Source: Ulva prolifera (Eukaryota; Chlorophyta; Ulvophyceae; Ulvales; Ulvaceae). From it: a stretch of DNA of 64,000 bases. The notes beneath the pieces are model-generated. The model saw only the letters and a program-made list of their open reading frames with translations, made no database searches and had not been told where the DNA came from. The stretch lies in contig CM041198.1 of the NCBI GenBank assembly GCA_023078555.1, forward strand, positions 5,701,924 to 5,765,923. Direction: 5' to 3'. Of this stretch, positions 1-12,700 are shown one piece after another. The position numbers were made by a program, and so were the translations under genes. Every line of letters starts with the position of its first letter. The stretch's first letter is position 1.

Positions 1-2133
1 AGAGTCGGCTGTGATGCAAGATAGCCACGCTTGAGCCGTGTGATACGTTGGACACCCGTCCGGGGTGAACTGGTTCCCCTCAGCCAGGCTTGCTGCCAAA
101 GACTTTCTGCGGGGTCTTCCTGATGCCACCTGCCGAGCACCTCCGGCCCGATGCTGACGATTCTGACTGGTCGTCTTGGCCGCGAAGGCCGCTGTGCTGC
201 ATGTCTCTGTGCTCGATCCAGAAGGGACATGCCCTGACTTGCCGACAGGAGGATTGGAGTGAGCCAGAGTGTCTTGTGCTGGTTCACTGTTGTAGAGCGG
301 GTGCAGGCAGACGGCCCCGAACGACGATCCCTTGTACTCGCCGGATGTGTTGAAACAAAACATGCTCTTGTCGATTTGTATTGGCTTTCCTACATACATT
401 TACACAATCCGCCTCCAGTAAGAAGATGGTGATTTGAGAACCACCGGAGAGAAGACCTCCAGGCATGCAATCGGTTGGTGGACTGGCACAGTGCTGTAAC
501 ACCAATGACAGAGTTCATTGCGGCTGTTATGCGATTCGGTGGAAGGGTATGTGAGACAGTTTGCGCATGCTCTTGGAAGGGCGTCCGGAATCGCCCTTGG
601 CCTGCCGGGTGTGGAACACTGACGCACACAGGCCGTAGATAGCAGCTGGCCACTCAATCAGTGGCAGCAGCACCGCAGTCATCTGCAAAAAACTGCAAGC
701 AGCCGGGCCATAAGCTGTAGGCGTACCATGGCAGAATGACCTCAGTATCGCGACTGCCTGTAGGGGACCGTCCACAATCGCTATGAGCAATTGTGGGTGC
801 TTCACATTGTTTGGCACGTGTACCCGCACGGGAACTGCAGATGCGTCTGAACGCGCGGATATATTCGAAGCTTGTGTCATGCCGTCCATCTGATCTTGTG
901 ACTGCGAGATCAAGTAGCTGTGCTTAGCGCTCGCGGAGGCACAGTTCGCAGCTGTGGAGTAGTCCGCATCATGCACAGGCAGTGGTTTCGATCTGCGTAG
1001 AATCTGAAGCGTACCTCTGCGTAAAGAACGATAGGCACCATACATGTTGTAGCGCTATGCACTGCAAAGCAAGTTGTGCTGGAGACTCGCTTGCACTCGC
1101 TCACGGACGCGACCAAGGCGCAAACTGTGTGATGCCTGACGACAAGCTCATCTTGGCGCTCAGGGCATGTTTGAATCGTCAGAGCAATCTGCATAGCAAA
1201 CAATGCGTTACTGGAATCGCCTTCGAGAGATGCGTGCATGCGTTGCGGCAGAAGCGTTACGCCGAGAAGGCATGTTCTGTCCGAACTTGAGTGCAAGAGG
1301 GCTCGGACCGGCACGCATAGAGATAGGAACATTCTTTGCCAGTATCCAGGTTGACATGAACATGATAAGGCTATCAAAGATTACCGGATCGGAAAGCTTG
1401 GCTCTAATTGGATGAGCTTCAGTAATACGGGAGGGAGATACAGCAACACACGTATTCAAACATGGCAAGGACGAACCTCAACAGCAGGCCACTCCTTGCA
1501 TCTGGATGCCTCAAGCGGGTGATTGTAACACAAATTCCTTTTCAAGAAAGGTACGCCAGTCTGCCAGTGCTGCTTCAGCTTGTGCAGCACGTCTCGACAG
1601 CCCGACCCCATACTGACGAACACGTCACCTCCAACGAGATTTATAACACAGAGAAGGTAGACGACGCATTGTATGTACCGGCCGTGCTGTTCCCCGACGA
1701 GCGGCACGAAACAACTGTTGAGCCATGGAGCCTGGCATTCGAAGCCATCGCCTGCAGGCTTGAATAGCCAATTATTGTGCTTGAAAGGTCAATCATTGTT
1801 TTTCCACGAGTCCACACTTTCACAGAGTGTGCGTCGTCACTCTGCCGTTCTTGACAGCATGCATGCGAGGCGGGGATACCGCATTGCGATGCGCAGTTGC
1901 GTCGTGACATCGGGGACTGCAGGCTGGCGCTGGCACAAACGCGGCTCCACTGAGCGCCTTCCACTAAAGATAACTGCAGTTCTGTTGGTAGGCATCGATT
2001 TGGTGTGGATCGCGCTGATTTGTACTGCAGCCTGGACCTCACGTCCGGGAGGCCGCATCGACGGGCTGCATTCTTATTTCGCCAACGCCAGGGCTTGTGA
2101 TAATAAGATTAGGTTGTTTCATCAGGCTCAAGG
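1..2133. other. intergenic or unassigned, left edge
   Basis: No gene could be named here. Short minus-strand stretches between about 0.5 and 1.4 kb read like exon fragments (for example residues VRVHVPNNVKHPQ around 0.8 kb, and MTAVLLPLIEWP around 0.65 kb after a TTTTTTGCAG acceptor-like site). They could not be joined into a protein I recognise and may be an unknown minus-strand gene. A plus-strand open frame at 1462-1767 is also unassigned. Confidence 0.3.
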
Positions 2134-2684
2134 ATGGCCGCTAAGCAACCTGGATCTGTTGATCCGCAGGTAGTTCAGAAAGCTGCTAGACTGTACAAGG
2201 AAGTCAACGAGATCCGTGATCGGTTTTTCGATCTCGAGAATAGAGTACATGAACACGAGGTTGTCATTGAAGCTCTTGAGCCTCTCGACAAGACCAGGAA
2301 ATGTTGCAGATTGATGGGGGGTGTTTTGGTGGAAAGGACTGTTGGACAGGTTTTGCCAACCATTAAGGACAACAGAGACAACCTGACACAGGTACGCCAT
2401 ACGACACCAGCGCCCTGTATTGATTGATTCTGCTGCATCATGGTTCACGGGTGTTTTCCGTGGGAGCCATGTAAGCGCAGGTCAATTGTCACCACTGCAG
2501 ATGGTCATGTAATTACAAAAACACTCTAGCCCTGTATATGCGAGCAGGTGATCAACAGACGCAACACACTAGCAAATAATTGCAGGCTACACAGGCGCAT
2601 AAAGATCTACTTCAAAAGAAAAGCAAGGAGTTGACAGAGTACTCGAGAGAGCATGGCATCCAGGTTCAAGCGTCATCAGATTGA
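2134..2684 (+). CDS. PFDN2: prefoldin subunit 2 (two exons)
   Basis: Beta-type subunit of the hexameric prefoldin co-chaperone, which hands unfolded actin and tubulin to the CCT chaperonin in the cytosol. Exon 1 is 2134-2391 (86 codons, ATG with an AAGG context). A GTACGC donor opens an intron that ends at TTGCAG, and exon 2 is 2586-2684, read in phase 0 to TGA. The product is 118 aa, the usual size for this subunit. It has the expected layout of two coiled-coil helices around a short beta hairpin: helix from about residue 15 (FFDLENRVHEHEVV), hairpin with the conserved RKCCRLMGGVLVERTVG at about 63-79, then a second helix (LLQKKSKELTEYSREHGIQV). The assignment rests on remembered family features and the splice fits exactly. 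No operon-like context applies; the next gene, on the other strand, is 3 kb away. Confidence 0.9.
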
Positions 2685-4262
2685 TTCTCTTCCTTGAAGA
2701 GAAGGGTCATGCATCGTCTCACTCTCGAGGCGAACAGGCAGCAGCCACGCTACGAAAGGCTTCAGCATGCAACAGTTCAAGAAGCATAGTCATACGTACA
2801 TGTGACGCATGTGCACAAAGGCGTATGTTTTGAAGACAAGCACTCTGTAGGCTGATACACCTGCACCTCATATGTCCGGAAGGCTGATACACCTCATATG
2901 TCCGGAAACTGCCTTCTCGTACTGAAGTTGGTGCCTACTCGGTGTGACGTTGAAGATACTCGGCTGGCCCTTTGAAATGGCGTCGTCTCAGCACAGGTCT
3001 TGCCTCACTGGTGTTTGTGCGGAGCTTGCCATGAATCATGAGTTACAGACCTACATCTGTGCCCGTTCGTGGTTCTATAAGGTGATGTGAATACAGGCCT
3101 TCTGTTGTGCAGTAGACTGTGCAATGTAATGGAAGTATGCAGCGCGCACAATTCCAGAGTTTGATGGTGGCCCGCAGTGGAGCAGATCTGCGTGATGCCG
3201 CAATGTCAGTCCAATGAAGGACACGAAAATGTTGGTACATCTAACATCTAACAAAACCAGGGCGTGTGCATTTATCCATTGGTACTTGTGCAGCAGAACG
3301 ACCCTGCCACCCATGATGATTGTGGTAAGCATGTGATTGTGGAGTAAAAGGTGCAAGCATCTAGTATTCTCACGCGAACCGCAAGCCAAACTGTCCTGAA
3401 CACGATGCTTTATTCTCCTTTTGCCTGCTTGAGCTCCATGCGGCATAATTATATGGCCATGTGGTATGAGCATATGGCCATGCTGCTAGTTACACATCGC
3501 GTACAGTCTCTGCAGCCCCAAACGCATACGCCAGGATTAGTTTGCAAATCATCATCCAGTTCCCGAAGCCCCTAGATACTGGACCAGTGCACTGCAGCCA
3601 TTCAGGTCTGGCTGCAGATAGCATAGTCATGACATCAATTTATGCATGTACCAAGTGAGCTACACGCAGCCGGGCTTAAGTGGCTGCAATGCACCCACCC
3701 TGTACCAAATATATGTACACAATGCCTACAGCCATGTTGCTTACAGGGCAGATTCTCTCAACCTTCTACGAACGTTCATAAAGGCATGATGCACACGTGG
3801 ACTCGAGCACGCGTTGTCGCAACACCAACCCCACCACGACGCGCCTCATGCCTGGCGTACTCAAGCGTAACCAAGCACTCAATGCATTGCCACGGAGCCT
3901 TGCATACATTTACGCGGTACAATTGCATGGACATGTATGTGCCCATGGTCTGCACGAGGTGTTCACAACATGCATGCTACGTACGTAAACACCGTTGAGC
4001 AGGTATGTGTGCAGGTGCTGAGCTGCAAGTGCAAGTGGCATGACAGCAGAACAGAAATGGATACGGCTTTGTGATCATGCACATACAGACCGTACTTAAT
4101 TCAAAGCATGGACATGTAACGCGTAACGCTGGGTTTTCTAGGAACTCGGCTAGGTATAGTTATAATCATGATTTGTCGGAGCGAATCACCCAACAAAGAC
4201 TGGAAGTTTAAGACCCCATGTAACGCTGGCCTAGATGTCCCTGCTTTCAATGTAGTACGGTA
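2685..4262. other. intergenic; short tandem repeat only
   Basis: No coding exon recognised. It contains an imperfect two-copy repeat at about 2850-2907 (GGCTGATACACCT...CATATGTCCGGAA). Composition is lower in GC than the genes around it. Confidence 0.4.
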
Positions 4263-4690
4263 CATACCAAGAACCCGCCTGAGGACCCTTTGTGCATAGG
4301 GGATGTGGCGGTTGTGAACCCTTGTGGTGGTACCTACTGCAGCGCGGCGGCTCGGGAGGGCGGGTCTGCTGCGGCTGTGCGGGATGTGCCGAACAACAAT
4401 GTATCTCGTACGTACGACCCTGCTGTACAAGACTGTGTGCCGTTGTCGTATGAGGCGTATGGTAGGTTGGGGCGGTCTGCTATGGCGCATTTGAATCGGC
4501 TGGCGGAGGTTGCATCTCGGTGCGGTGGACCATGGTGTGTCTGTGACGAATGCTTTGCGCCGGTCGAGTGTGGCGTTGTGCACAGGGAGTGCGTATGTGC
4601 TCCGTATGGGGCTTCAACCGTTGGCAAGTATTGCCGGTGGGGCTGTGGTGCGAGGTCGTGCCCGGCCTGGTGCCATGAATGAGTGAGTGG
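4263..4690 (+). mobile_element. LINE reverse-transcriptase C-terminal remnant
   Basis: An open frame ending at the TGA at 4680-4682 carries the block that closes many non-LTR retrotransposon ORF2 proteins. It has a basic/alanine-rich helix (TYCSAAAREGGSAAAVRDV), then a stretch reading VPLSYEAYGRLGRSAMAHLN, which matches the remembered motif 'VPFVVETYGRLG.PAM.LLN.LA' downstream of the polymerase domain, then a Cys-rich tail (CVCDECFAPVEC, CRWGCGARSC). The catalytic palm with its YADD box is absent, so this is a 5'-truncated dead copy. The frame stays open back to about 4263; I cannot place the exact junction or a target-site duplication. The family name is inference. Confidence 0.6.
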
Positions 4691-5735
4691 TTATGTGTGT
4701 GGATTCCGAGAACCGGTGGCATGCCCGGCCTCTGTCCTTCGCAAGTACATACATAATGAAGAAGGTGGCTGTGCACCATGCCTATAGGGACTGCAATTAA
4801 ATTTTGCAGGGACAACCGTAACTCTACTTTTAGTTATCAGTATGACCCAACTGGCGAACAGCCTTCAGTGACACTGTCGGATTTTGCTCATGTACTTGCA
4901 ATAGTCCGTGCACAAACAATCGCGCACAAGTACTCCAGCCTCTGCCAGCCACCACAGAGCACAGGCAGGTGTAAGCGGCAAGCGGCATCACAGTGTATCC
5001 ATACAGCGGATTGTGTGCAACGGGCGCAGCTGACATCAACGTGCGTGTCTCATTTCACCCTACTGCCCCTGCAACCAGGTCACACCCCCTGTCCTCTACT
5101 AATCCATCTCAGGCGCTGGCATGGCCTCTGGCGACCGCTCCTGAACGAAACAATTGCGACACAGGCCAAGGTCTGTGAAATTGAGCAGAGTGCTCAGCAT
5201 CACCCCGAGCGCCCCACACCGCCTCACGCCGCTGCTGTGGGTAGTGTGCTACCGCAGGCTAAGGGCCTGGCTGGCCACAAGGTCCAAGGGGGCTCGAGGA
5301 TACCAGTCAGACAGCCACACTGCTGCGGCGCTACTGCCACGCATCCATGCGGACACTGATGGTGCCTTATTGATACAGGTGCAACACAGTGGTGACAGGG
5401 CGGGGCCTGTACTCAACGGCTGAAAAGTCGGCTTCTCGAGATGCCACCGGCAGCGAGAAAAGGCAGCGATGGCCCAATTGCAGAGCTTATTCAGAGTGCA
5501 CACGCAACAGCCCATGACCGCAACGCAGGTATTGGACAATGTGCCCCTGTGCCCTGTGAGCACACATATCTGTCTACCTCATGCCCCACATGTGGTTCCT
5601 GAGGGAGAGTCGGGTGGCTCGGCTCTGCAGCTTCATGTACCGCCTCTGGCGTGGTGCTAGCAGACCTGGGGAGGTTCTGTGCCAGAGTTTCTGATCCCCA
5701 GATGGGCACAGAAAAGGCAGTCCCACCCCCGGTCG
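4691..5735. other. intergenic / probable 3' UTR of the ARF gene
   Basis: No further coding exon was recognised. The part next to 5735 is expected to hold the 3' untranslated region and polyadenylation site of the minus-strand ARF gene, but no clear AATAAA or TGTAA signal was assigned. Confidence 0.3.
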
Positions 5736-6878
<1,143 letters not shown>

Positions 6879-9775
6879 GATTGGAAAATATATTCAGATT
6901 GCATACACAACAAAGGAGTCGGTTACGCTCGCGGGGTGACGCGCGGGTCAACTTCCCACTTCCAGCCAGAATTGTTGAGTTTTTCCTGCAGCAGAACGCC
7001 TGCCTGCTATGGATACGACGTGCGTTCTGATTGAACGAGCATCCCAAGTTTTGCGTGCTTTTGTGGAGCCGGTACGTAAAAGTGGTTTCAGGTGGGCTCT
7101 TTACATGCGATGTTCATGTGAGCAGCTTGCACGCCAGGTCCACACCCTTGGATCCGCCTCCTCCCCCCGCCGCCACCTTTCCCTCATCTATTGCACCCCG
7201 CGGCAGAGTTAGACTGTGCACGGCCTAACAAGCCCCAGGCAGAGATACCAAGGCGCTTAACACTGCGCTCTGCGCCGGGGCTGCTGCGCGGGCAATGTTC
7301 GCACGTGCATCGCCAAGAGAGCGAATGTTTCAAACACCATCGGGCGATCAGCCGCAAACGCCGTGAGAGGACATGGCCAGTGCCTGGACTCGCACCGGCA
7401 TGTGAGTGGCAGTCCCTCCCCATGCACATTGTAGGCACATTTGCCATGTATGTAAAGTCTGGATGTACCTAGCCGTGTCCTCCAGAGAACATTGACATAT
7501 CCGAATGGATGGGACGACAAACGGAATGGGCCAGCCACCTGTCAACTCCCCCCTCCGGACCCGAACGCAACATGTAAGCCTGACGTCAGCTGGTGCTACG
7601 GTCTCTCCTCTAGGCCTACAGGAGAGATCCGCAATGGCAGCACCAACCCATGTGTGCCATATACACCCGGAAAGACTAAGAGGATGCTGCTGTAGAGGCT
7701 GTTCCAGAGGTTTGTTCGATTGAACTTCCAGGTGTTGAGGTGGTCCTGCTTCACCACACACATTTGCCGCACGTGCATCCCTCGAGCAGCCCTCCGTCGG
7801 CCAACGCAAATGAATATCCAACAAGCTAGACAACGCCACCCGCGCCTGCTGGTGGCCCGGGGTCGAGGCGTCTCGCATGTGGCAATTCCACGGATCCCAA
7901 CCGATGCATAGTTGTATACGGTATGCATGTACACGTCAGCAAGTGGTCTGACCCTTACCAGGCTTCCACGGTGCATGTTCCGCTGAGCTCAGCCCGTCCA
8001 AGAGTAGAGAGCTGCAGAATGTTCCTCACAAGCCATGGCTCTCAACTGCGGCCGGCGGCATACGTCTGGCGCCCTCCTGTCTGATCCAGGCAGCTGGGTG
8101 CACCTGCACACTGCTGGTTTCGCGGTGCTACCCGCCGTGCCGCCTCTGTGCCTGTAACATACTGCATCACGCAGCCACGCCAAGTGACGGACCGCTGCGG
8201 AGGTGTGTGGGCGCATCGCTGGTGCTGCGTGAGCTTCTGGCGCACCTGACACTGACCTCCAGCTTTGTATCGGTTGCAGGCGGACGGCCCACCAAAGCGG
8301 GCCTCTTGTAGTTGGATGGTGCGGTCGGGGGGAGTGTACTCTGGCTGCTGAGGGTTGCTTGGTTGAGTCGCCAACGACTGTAGCACCCAAGACTGGGTGC
8401 AGCTGCACTTGACTCGAGGAAGGCAGAGCGATCATTCGGCTAGGGTGGTGCAAGCACTCGTCAAGAGACACAGTTCTGCTGCGCTGCGTTGGAGCAACCA
8501 GCTGTGATCATGTCAGAAGTGATATTCAACCAGGCACGACTTTGACCAAGAATACAAAAAGTATATCCGTCGCCGCTACCCATTACACAAATGGAACATG
8601 TGCACAATTAGTATCATGTAGCCTTTTCAGGTAGTAATCAATGCATTCTAGCTGTATGGTAAACATCAATTTATGCCAGCATCTAGAGAACACAAGACAC
8701 CTCTACCCGGGCAAGCCTTTCGTTAAGGCAGCTGGTAAGGCAGCTTGATGACGTGCCGAATATTGCTGACCTGCTCGATACTATTCGGAGAGATAGACAT
8801 TGCTTGACCCTCACATGCAGACAATTGCGACCGATTGGATGAGTTGAGCGGATACTGTTCACGGCCCGCCAGCATGGACACAGCACGCGTTGGTCAGTAA
8901 TAAAAATCTTGCAGCTTTTCAGTTGTGCTATTCATGCACAACGGGAGACCTTATGGCGAGTCCAGAACTGTCAGGTCGCCGAAAATACGCACCGGTACAG
9001 CCCATGAAGCGCGCGCGTTGCCAAACAGCCACTGATCCAAGTCATATCTCCCAGAAGATAACAGAATTGCCTTTCGCTTCATTTAGCCTGCCGTACATAC
9101 ACGTGCATTTCTCCGCTTCCATGATGTACCCGCTGCATACGCCGTGCCCCACGCCCATGAGTGATTGTTCTTGCCTGATGCAACAGAAACGGAAGGAAGA
9201 CGATAACTGAGCGCACTGCCACGTTTTTATTCTTTTTGCCGCAGCGGCAGTGAATGAGAAGAGGCGGGCGCGCGGCTAATCGCCGTGCTCGACGGTTATG
9301 GACGCAAATAGAGACAAAACTTTACCATAATAACACCATGCTCTGACGCTATGCGTGCCTGCGTGTAGAGCACAGTGTAGACTGGCAAGTGCACCAATGT
9401 GGCGTTGGCTTGCTCAGCATGTACTGCCACACGCGGCAAGAGTACGGCAAAGGCAGGCCGACTGGCCGAGTCGCAGGAATAAATGCAGCATTTGATTGCA
9501 TTCACATCGGATGGCGGCTACAGATGGTAGCTGCCTGTGCGCCTTTATCGCGCAGCTGCGGCTGGTCTTGAGCCGAGCAAGCACATGCATGCCCAGACAG
9601 CCATCACCGCCGTACCCAACCAACAAGGGCACCGTTTTACATCGCGGGCCACAGCTGCCAAGCGGATTGCCTATTTCTTCCTCACTCTCATTGGACGGTT
9701 AGTATGGTGAATTCGGCGGAAGGGCCGTCTTAAGTGTGACGAGAAGTCGCGCAAAACATAGGGCGCCTTGGCCCC
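6879..9775. other. intergenic between divergent ARF and MATH genes
   Basis: This 2.9 kb spacer lies between two genes transcribed away from each other and so should hold both promoters. No TATA box or other element was placed with confidence. Several open frames on both strands (for example at 7.3-8.5 kb) show no recognisable domain. Confidence 0.35.
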
Positions 9776-12700
9776 ATGGTTTCGAACGCTCAGATTACCA
9801 AGAAGGTCGAAGAAAATCTTACTGTTGATCGGCGCAACAAATTCTCTGCTCGGTGTACGTGGACCATTCCGGATGTGAAGGGGAAGATCAAGCAGAAAGC
9901 TGTCTGGAGCAAATACTTCGATGTCGGGGGATATGATTGTAGACTTCTGCTTTATCCTGGAGGTGTGCCGCACTGATGTGCTTGCGGTCCGATGCCAATA
10001 TAGTCCACGTTTGCGTGCCTTCCAGCGAGGCATACGCCTCAGCACATACCCGGAGCCAGCGACCATTACTGAATAAATGTGCGTGTCAGCCGGAGCACAT
10101 GCTTACCGGTCCTGTAGTGCAGCGACGACTGCGTATTCGGCGTGGCCTGTGCGTTGACGCCCCGTGCAGCGCCTCGTCCGTGTGACCCACACCCAGGCGC
10201 TGTGCAGACACGGCCATCTGTAGCCGCCACTGCAATCACGCAGTATCCTGCGCCTACTAGATGCCTTTATCGACCAAGCCTGCTTGTTTATACCCATGCC
10301 AGCGTCCGCCCTGCGCGCACACAGCATAACCACAATGCACGTCCCCGCGACGATGCCCTCTGTCAGATCCCTTCACCGGCATCTTAAGACCTAATCTATG
10401 TAGCCATCCTACATTCTTCTGCGTGTAATCGGTCCGGGGACGAGCCTCCAGTGTCCAGACAGACCCCGCTCAATGCAGGAGATTCTCAGGCCTTGCCAGG
10501 CTACATCTCAGTCTATCTCCAGATCACAGACCCCGCAACAACGAATGCCAAGTGGGAGTGCTTCACCTCCTACCGCCTCTGCATCGAGAACCAGGTCGAC
10601 ACCGAGAAATCCGTGTCCCGGGACTCATGGCACCGCTTCTCCCCGAAGAAAAAGTCCCATGGCTGGTGTGACTTCACTCCCAGCGCCACCATCCTCGACG
10701 GCAAGTCCGGCTTCTGCGTGAGCGACTCCATCGTCGTCTCCGCGGACATCCTGCTGCTGCAGGAGGAGTACTCCTTCCAGCGGGACCCCGAGCCAGGCAA
10801 TGGCAATGCTGGCGCCGGCATGCACTCCGACGTCCTCGCAGGCAAGTTCACCTGGAAGGTGCACAACATCTCCATGTTCATGGAGGTCATGTCGATGCAG
10901 AAGATCATGTCTCCGGTCTTCCCAGCGGGAGGCTGCCAGCTGCGCCTCTCGGTGTACCAGTCCACGGTCAACGATGTCGAGTACCTCTCGATGTGCCTCG
11001 AGAGCAAAGATGCAGACAAGTCCCCGGCCTCAGACAAGTCCTGCTGGTGCCTCTTCCGCATGAGTGTCATCTCACACAAGGAGAAGGGTGGCAGCCACAT
11101 GCTGAGGGACTCGTACGGGCGCTTCGCAAGCGATGCCCGCACGGGGGACAACACGTCGCTCGGGTGGAACGACTACATGCCCATCAGCGACTTCTTTGAC
11201 ACCGCGCAGGCGTACGTCTCCCCCGACGGCACGGCGGTGTTCACGACGTCGTTCCACATCATCAAGGAGAGCAGCAGCTTCGTGCGGCTGCCGCTGGAGC
11301 GCCTGCTCGGGGGCGGGAAGCGGGGCAAGGGCGGCGGGGGCAGCGACGGCTTCCAGGTTCGCCCTCCTCCCGCTGGCCCACCCACACTCAGACGCCTTGC
11401 AGCCTCTTCACGTGCGTATGTGGCGTATGTGGTCTTGTTAATTCGGAGCTGTCGATGTCCGGTTTAGGATACGGCTCAGTAAATTCAGATTTTCTTTCCT
11501 TTACGGACGTGCAACCACCACACACCACGGCCGAAGCAGCTCTTTCTAATTCTATTGCGAGACTCAGTGGGGATGCGGTCGGTGGCATATTCTACCCGCT
11601 CGCGGCGCCTGTGCTGTCGTGCATCCGCCGTGCCTGCCTGTGCCGACGAGCACTCGCTGTCGCGCGGTGTCTTCGCAAGACTAGAGCCCTGGCCGCCCGG
11701 GCTTGTGCGGGCGAGGCGTCGCTGGGGTCGTTCAGAGGCAGGCCAGAGGCAGCTTCCGGCTCATGGCAGCTTTCTCACGGGGGTTTTGCGGCCAGTTGCA
11801 AGCCCCTCAGGCCGATGCCTCACCTGTGCCGCATGCTCGATTCATCACGCATGCTTCACAGCGCTGGCTAGCCTTGGAGCGGACCACGGGGAGGTTGTGG
11901 GCGGTCTGCACTGCAGTGTCTGTGCGGCACCTGAGCGTAGTGCTGTTCTGTGTGGGGGGATCGAGGCAGGTGCGCCTGAACACACAGCGTGTGTCATCAT
12001 ACACAGGGGTTCTGATGGACTGCGCAGTCACTTGAAATAAAAAAAAATAAAAAATTTCATGTAGAGGTAGTCCCAGCCGCACAAGCTGGCCTGCTCTCGC
12101 CCCTGCTCGCAATGAGCCCCTCCCGCGTTCACGAAAGCCCTGTAACATACATCCGAGTTACCTCAGGCTGACAGGCGGCAGTGCATCTCTGCATACGGGG
12201 CATGCGGGCCGTGCCCGTCGCCCGCTGCGACCACCCGATAAGTAGGCGCTGCAGACTCTCATTTGTCCAAGAAACATTAATCCCCACTGATGCTAACTTA
12301 TTCATTTTGTTTAAGAAAACGCACTCACATGACGGCCGAACCCATGCTACAAGCCTCTCATCCGCTCCGCCCGTTACTCACAGTCTGTCTTTATGCTCTG
12401 CCATGCAACTGTCAGACCTCATGTAGTGTGTGTCCCGTTTCTTATGCAGTCCTGCAACCCACCCAGTCGGTGCAGCTCTCCGGCTGTGCTTGCGCTCTTC
12501 ACACCCACCAACGACGCGCATGCATGCAGGGGAAGTTCACGTGGAAGATCGAGAACTTCACGAAGCTGAAGGACCTGCTGAAGAAGCGCAAGATCACGAG
12601 CCTGTGCATCAAGAGCCGGCGCTTCCAGGTCGGGGGCAAGGACTGCCGGCTGATCGTGTACCCGCGCGGCCAGAGCCAGCCCCCGATGCACCTCAGCATG

